From Salpingoeca rosetta (Eukaryota; Opisthokonta; Choanoflagellata; Craspedida; Salpingoecidae): a stretch of DNA of 10,000 nucleotides. Of this stretch, positions 6,866-10,000 are shown piece by piece (positions within the stretch are counted from its first letter, which is position 1; the number at the start of each line of letters is the position of its first letter). The DNA lies in NCBI RefSeq assembly GCF_000188695.1, contig NW_004754922.1:1277188-1287187 (forward strand), in the 5' to 3' direction. The position numbers and the translations under genes are program-made. The notes beneath the pieces were generated by a model. It saw only the letters and a list, made by a program, of their open reading frames with translations, did not search any database and was not told where the DNA came from.

Positions 6866-7742
6866 CTGGTGTTCGGTCGAGGCCACGGGGTGTTGAGGTA
6901 TTCATCCACCAACAGTGAGGGACACATCAATAGTGAACACGCAGAGACATCGAGACACACAGAGTTAGGTGTGGGGAGAAGTACAGAGTGTGTGGGAAGC
7001 ATGCGTACACCAATGTCCATACAAACACACACGCACAAGCACATAACGCAAAAGGTCAAAGCAAAGGGGCAAAGCACACGCAAGCACACATCACGCAAAA
7101 GGCCAAAGCACACGCAAGCACGGAACACACCGCAACACACACACACATAACTCACGACATACACACACATAAAACTCAACACGACACAGAACACAGCACA
7201 AAACACACAAAGCACGACACGCAAGTACACACGAAGCCTGACCTGTGAGGTCGCAGCGGTTGAAGTTGATGTGCTGCAAATCGGCGCCTTGCAGCAGCAC
7301 CGCCCGCAACACTGCACCCTTAAAAGCGCCCTTCTCCTGGGTCGGGAACGCGCTCTCAAATGCATCCTCAACTGTACCCTTGGACGCACGCGCGTTTGGT
7401 GACAGCAGCACGGCGCCGCTCAGGTCTGCACCTGTCATGTCAGCGTTGGTGAAGGTTGCGTCGCCCATGGTCGCGTGGGAGAGATTGGCGTCACGCATGT
7501 CTGCACGTGCGCAGGAAGCCCTGCGGAGGTCGACGTGTGTCATAATGGTTCCCACCATGACGGCGTCGTCCAGGCGCGCGCGCTCGAAGTTGCAGTTGCT
7601 CATGTCAAACCCGCTGACGTCGCACCCAGCGAGCGTGCAGTCGCTGAAGTTGATGTCGGCGCACACGGGAGGCAGCAGTGCACGCGACAGATCCGCTTCT
7701 GGTGGGGGGGGCACAGAGAGCGTGTGAGAGTGAGAATGAAAG

Positions 7743-7840
<98 letters not shown>

Positions 7841-7847
7841 AATGAAA

Positions 7848-7882
<35 letters not shown>

Positions 7883-9056
7883 TTAGACAGTGAGCGAGTG
7901 ATGAAAAGGGAGAGAGAGGGGGGTTAATGTGCCGGTGTCCGTGCTCTTGGTGAGCTGCGTGAGTGTAAGCGCAGAGGTCGACATTCGGAAAGGAAGACAG
8001 ATGGACTCTTGTCTTGGCAGCAGGAGGCGACAAAAGAACAAAAAAATACTAACTCTCTGAAACACTTACACATGCACGCACGCACACACGTGTACGTACA
8101 CACTTACACACTTACACACGTACACACTTACACACGCACACACGCACACATGCACACACGCACACACGCACACACGCACATGCACGCCCAACCTTTGAGG
8201 CTGAAGGAAGAGAGATCGGTGTTGGTGAGGTCGCAGGCGCAGAGCTTCGTGTTGGGGAATGTAGCGTTGGTAAACACGGCGTTCTGCAAGACGGCACCCG
8301 TCATGTCTGACTGCCTCACGGTGGCGCTCGTGAGGTCTGCGTCCGTGAAGGTGCACGCGGTCATGGTGGACTGCTGGACACTTGCGCCGGTCAGTCGTGC
8401 GCGTGTTAAGTTGGCGGCTTTGAGCGTGCACTGCCGAAGCGTCGCAGCGCTGAGGTTTGCACCTGACGACGCATGTACAGTGTGATGATTTCATGAGCGG
8501 TGCGAATGGAGAAAGCAAGAGGCACAAGCGCTGCTGCGGTGACAATCACCATTTCGAGCACAGACACAGGCACACACACGCACACGCATATACACGCACA
8601 CACCAACACTATGTGCATGCAAGCAATGATAATCAGACCCACGTACGCATGGACGTGCGCATACCTGTCAGGTTTGCGTTGGCAAAGTCGCCATCGATGA
8701 TTGTGGAAAAACTCAAATCTGCATCAACAAGCGTTGCGCCATGAAGGCCCGGCTGCTGCTGCTGCTGCTGTGGCTGCCTCTGCATGTGCATTTCCATCGT
8801 ATTCTTTTTCTTGCACGCGCTGCAGCTGCCAAAGTTGAGGGTGGCATTGCTCACACGGGCACCGGTCAGGTCCGCGCCGTGCATGATGGCGCTCTTCACT
8901 GTTGCGTCTCGAAGGTCTGCCCGTTGCAGCTGGCAGTCGCGCATGTCGGCATGCGTCAGATCGACGCCTGAAACCGAGGAGCGGAAGGTTCAGCGTAAGA
9001 TGGAGAGCAGCATGATAGAGAGGGGGGCAAACACGCAGGTTGTCACGCACACATTG

Positions 9057-9138
<82 letters not shown>

Positions 9139-9782
9139 CGGAGGTCAGTGCCACGGAGGTTGCACTTTGAAAGGTTGGAGTGGGCGAGACAAGCGCCCGC
9201 GAGGGTGGCATTGGTGAGGGTTGCCTCGACAAGCTTGGCCTGGGAAAGGTTGCTGTTGCCCAGGTTTGTGTTGGTGAGGTCGCAGCGCACGAAACTGCAG
9301 CCGCGCAAGTCAAGGTCACCCAGGTCCAACCCAGAGAGGTTGAGGCCGTTGAAGACGATGCTCGTCGTGGAGCACGATTGGCCCAAGCCGCTGTTGTACA
9401 GTTGCATGAACTGGGTCTGGGACAGCTGTGGTGGCTTCCGCCGCAGCTGCTCCAGTGCTTCGGTCAACGCCGGCAGGTTGAAAAACTCTGCCTCGGCTTG
9501 CACGCGCTCACGCATGCTGTGGTGTTCTGCGACGGCGCCACGCACAACGCCGGTGCGTAGCCAGTGCAGCACATGCTCGAAGGCGGCACCGTCTCGGTCG
9601 ATGAAGAACGCGTACCCGCCCGTGGCAGAGTACACCGCAGCCTCCTTGGAAAACGTGGCTGCGAATCGGCTCCCATCGGCCCTGCCTGTTGTCAGCGTTG
9701 GCACCGTGGTGCGGTACACCACGCCTCCAACATCCAGCTCCACGCGCGTCTCCGCGCTCACGGTCGGCAGCTCAAGCTCCAT
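6330..9782 (-). CDS. BTB (T1/KCTD-type) protein with about 94 pentapeptide repeats
   Basis: Join on the minus strand: 9782-9137, 8967-8665, 8462-8193, 7698-7243, 6865-6330, giving 736 aa with TGA at 6332-6330. An in-frame TAG lies just upstream, and the ATG context is ACG-ATG-G. Residues 13-105 form a T1/KCTD-like BTB domain (VELDVGGVVYRTT, FFIDRDGAAFEHVLHWLR). From about 144 to 676 runs a near-continuous A(D/N)Lxx pentapeptide array, expected to fold as a right-handed four-sided beta-helix. It is broken by a 26-residue Cys/Lys/Gln insert in exon 2 and by shorter non-repeat segments in exon 4. The tail 677-736 contains PPPY at 713-716. The architecture recalls animal KCTD9, a putative Cullin-3 adaptor, but the array is far longer and I cannot claim orthology. 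BTB and repeat calls are strong. Function as a ubiquitin-ligase adaptor is inference. Confidence 0.92.
6866..7242 (-). other. Gene 3 intron 4 (377 nt)
   Basis: In the sense direction it starts GTCAGGCTTCGTGTG and is GT-rich for about 100 nt. Then comes an imperfect 47-bp duplication and a mostly unique 3' part. No conserved coding was seen. Confidence 0.88.
7046..7125. repeat. Imperfect 47-bp direct duplication
   Basis: On the plus strand ACGCAAAAGGTCAAAGCA at 7046 recurs as ACGCAAAAGGCCAAAGCA at 7093. Both are followed by CACACGCAAGCAC; the second copy lacks about 13 bp between the two parts. It lies inside gene 3 intron 4. Confidence 0.75.
7243..7698 (-). other. Gene 3 exon 4 (pentapeptides with breaks)
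   Basis: 456 nt, phase 1 at both ends. The acceptor is CCCCACCAG and the donor is ACAG|GTCAGG. It encodes about 23 pentapeptides, with a short break near LLPPVCAD and a longer non-repeat loop (SPNARASKGTVEDAFESAF, then PTQEKG) before the helix resumes. Confidence 0.92.
7747..7838. repeat. (GT)n microsatellite
   Basis: Forty-six or so perfect GT units, followed after a short GAGAATGAAAGTGA spacer by a second (GT)n at 7852-7880. On the sense strand of gene 3 this is (CA)n, the opposite polarity to the other long intron tracts. Confidence 0.97.
8067..8186. repeat. CA-rich degenerate microsatellite
   Basis: Units CACACGCA, CACGTACA and CACTTACA alternate. The sense strand of gene 3 is GT-rich here, just after the donor at 8192. 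Confidence 0.88.
8193..8462 (-). other. Gene 3 exon 3 (exactly 18 pentapeptides)
   Basis: 270 nt, phase 1 at both ends. The acceptor is GTCGTCAG and the donor is AAAG|GTTGGG. It encodes 90 residues, an uninterrupted run of 18 pentapeptides (for example LSAAT-LRQCT-LKAAN). Confidence 0.93.
8463..8664 (-). other. Gene 3 intron 2 (202 nt)
   Basis: GTATGC donor, a GT-rich segment (plus-strand about 8560-8605 is CA-rich) and a mixed 3' half ending GTCGTCAG. No long perfect microsatellite is present. Confidence 0.88.
8665..8967 (-). other. Gene 3 exon 2 (pentapeptides with insert)
   Basis: 303 nt, phase 1 at both ends. The acceptor is TCGGTTTCAG and the donor is ACAG|GTATGC. It encodes 15 pentapeptide units interrupted by a 26-residue segment that starts CSACKKK, contains Q6 and ends PG. 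Confidence 0.92.
9057..9136. repeat. (CA)n microsatellite at gene 3 intron 1 donor
   Basis: About 40 perfect CA units. On the sense strand the (GT)n begins with the donor GT itself, so the exact 5' splice position rests on exon frame and on the repeat boundary CCGAG|GTGTG. Confidence 0.97.
9137..9782 (-). other. Gene 3 exon 1 (BTB domain and first pentapeptides)
   Basis: 646 nt, ending in phase 1 at CTCCGAG|GTGTGTG. It encodes the whole BTB domain, a helical linker rich in Glu and Gln, and 14 pentapeptides starting FNGLN-LSGLD-LGDLD. The shared Gly codon is completed by exon 2. Confidence 0.93.
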
Positions 9783-9976
9783 CGTCGACAACTATCCGGC
9801 TGGCTGGTGGTCGCGGTGAATGGGTGTTGGTGCGTGTGGAACTGTGTGTGTGTGTGTGTGTGTGGAACAGCAGAGGAAAAAAGGTGCACCGCCGTCGCAC
9901 TGACACGGCTGTATGCGACACCACAATGATTTTGCTGAGTATTCTCTTCCACACCAACAAATCCTCAACAATCAAG
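9783..9976. promoter_or_regulatory. Putative bidirectional promoter region
   Basis: 194 bp between the gene 3 ATG (minus) and a candidate plus-strand ATG at 9977. It contains (TG)n at 9843-9864 and a GAGGAAAAAAGG purine run. No TATA box is obvious. Its role is inferred from position only. Confidence 0.4.
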
Positions 9977-10000
9977 ATGGTGAGCCAGCCAGTGAAGGAG
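9977..10000 (+). CDS. Possible start of a divergent gene (partial)
   Basis: ATG at 9977 has A at -3 and G at +4 (ATCAAGATGG), a good initiation context. The frame stays open to the window end (MVSQPVKE). Alternatively ATG|GTGAGC could be a first exon that ends right after the start codon. Eight codons are too few to name a product. Confidence 0.35.

Larger units (their letters stand above)
7699..8192 (-). other. Gene 3 intron 3 (494 nt), GT-rich 5' end and CA-rich 3' end
   Basis: The largest intron here. In the sense direction, GTTGGGCGTGCATGTGCG is followed by a GTGTGCGTGTGT-rich stretch (plus-strand 8067-8186). A unique middle follows (about 7885-8065). Then come (CA)n tracts (plus-strand 7852-7880 and 7747-7838) before the acceptor. 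No exon was recognised inside. Confidence 0.88.

Noticed and set aside
6157..7727. Long plus-strand open frames opposite the pentapeptide exons (6157-6918 and 7245-7727)
   Set aside because: They are antisense shadows of GC-rich, repetitive pentapeptide codons. The minus strand gives the clear A(D/N)Lxx pattern with matching splice phases.
9040..9819. Plus-strand frame across the BTB exon
   Set aside because: It begins in a CA repeat, has no recognisable domain, and lies opposite a clear BTB domain on the minus strand.

Overview
The window looks like a piece of a compact, intron-bearing nuclear genome. GT-AG introns of about 100-500 nt interrupt GC-rich exons, and the introns and spacers are packed with GT/CA microsatellites. 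The protein families are a Deltex-type E3 ligase and a BTB(T1)-pentapeptide protein like KCTD9. Together with short introns they suggest a unicellular or early-branching holozoan such as a choanoflagellate. That is an inference, and no marker here fixes the species. No bacterial operon, CRISPR array, tRNA, rRNA or transposase was seen.

Three multi-exon genes could be rebuilt from frame, intron phase, splice signals and family conservation. (1) Minus strand, ATG at 2438, running left to at least 251: a coiled-coil protein with a long disordered, Ser/Thr/Gln-rich N-terminus, a PP1-docking-like motif beside CDK-type sites, and two polyglutamine tracts. Its 3' end is uncertain. (2) Plus strand, 3198-5743, five exons, 543 aa: a Deltex E3 ubiquitin ligase with two WWE domains, a Ser-rich basic linker, a RING-H2 finger and a Deltex C-terminal (DTC) domain. 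(3) Minus strand, 9782-6330, five exons, 736 aa: an N-terminal T1/KCTD-type BTB domain followed by roughly 94 pentapeptide repeats and a C-terminal tail with a PPPY motif. All four of its introns are phase 1 and cut the same position of the pentapeptide unit.

Genes 1 and 2 are divergent across a 759-bp spacer. Genes 2 and 3 are convergent across a 586-bp spacer with a 22-bp tandem repeat. A possible fourth gene starts at 9977 on the plus strand, divergent from gene 3, and leaves the window after eight codons.

Genes 2 and 3 both point to ubiquitin signalling: a RING ligase and a potential Cullin-3 adaptor. Nothing in the sequence shows that they act together. The strongest unexplained pattern is that all twelve introns are UG-rich in the sense strand just after the 5' splice site. 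Two of the longer introns also carry CA-rich sequence near the 3' splice site that could pair with the UG tract.
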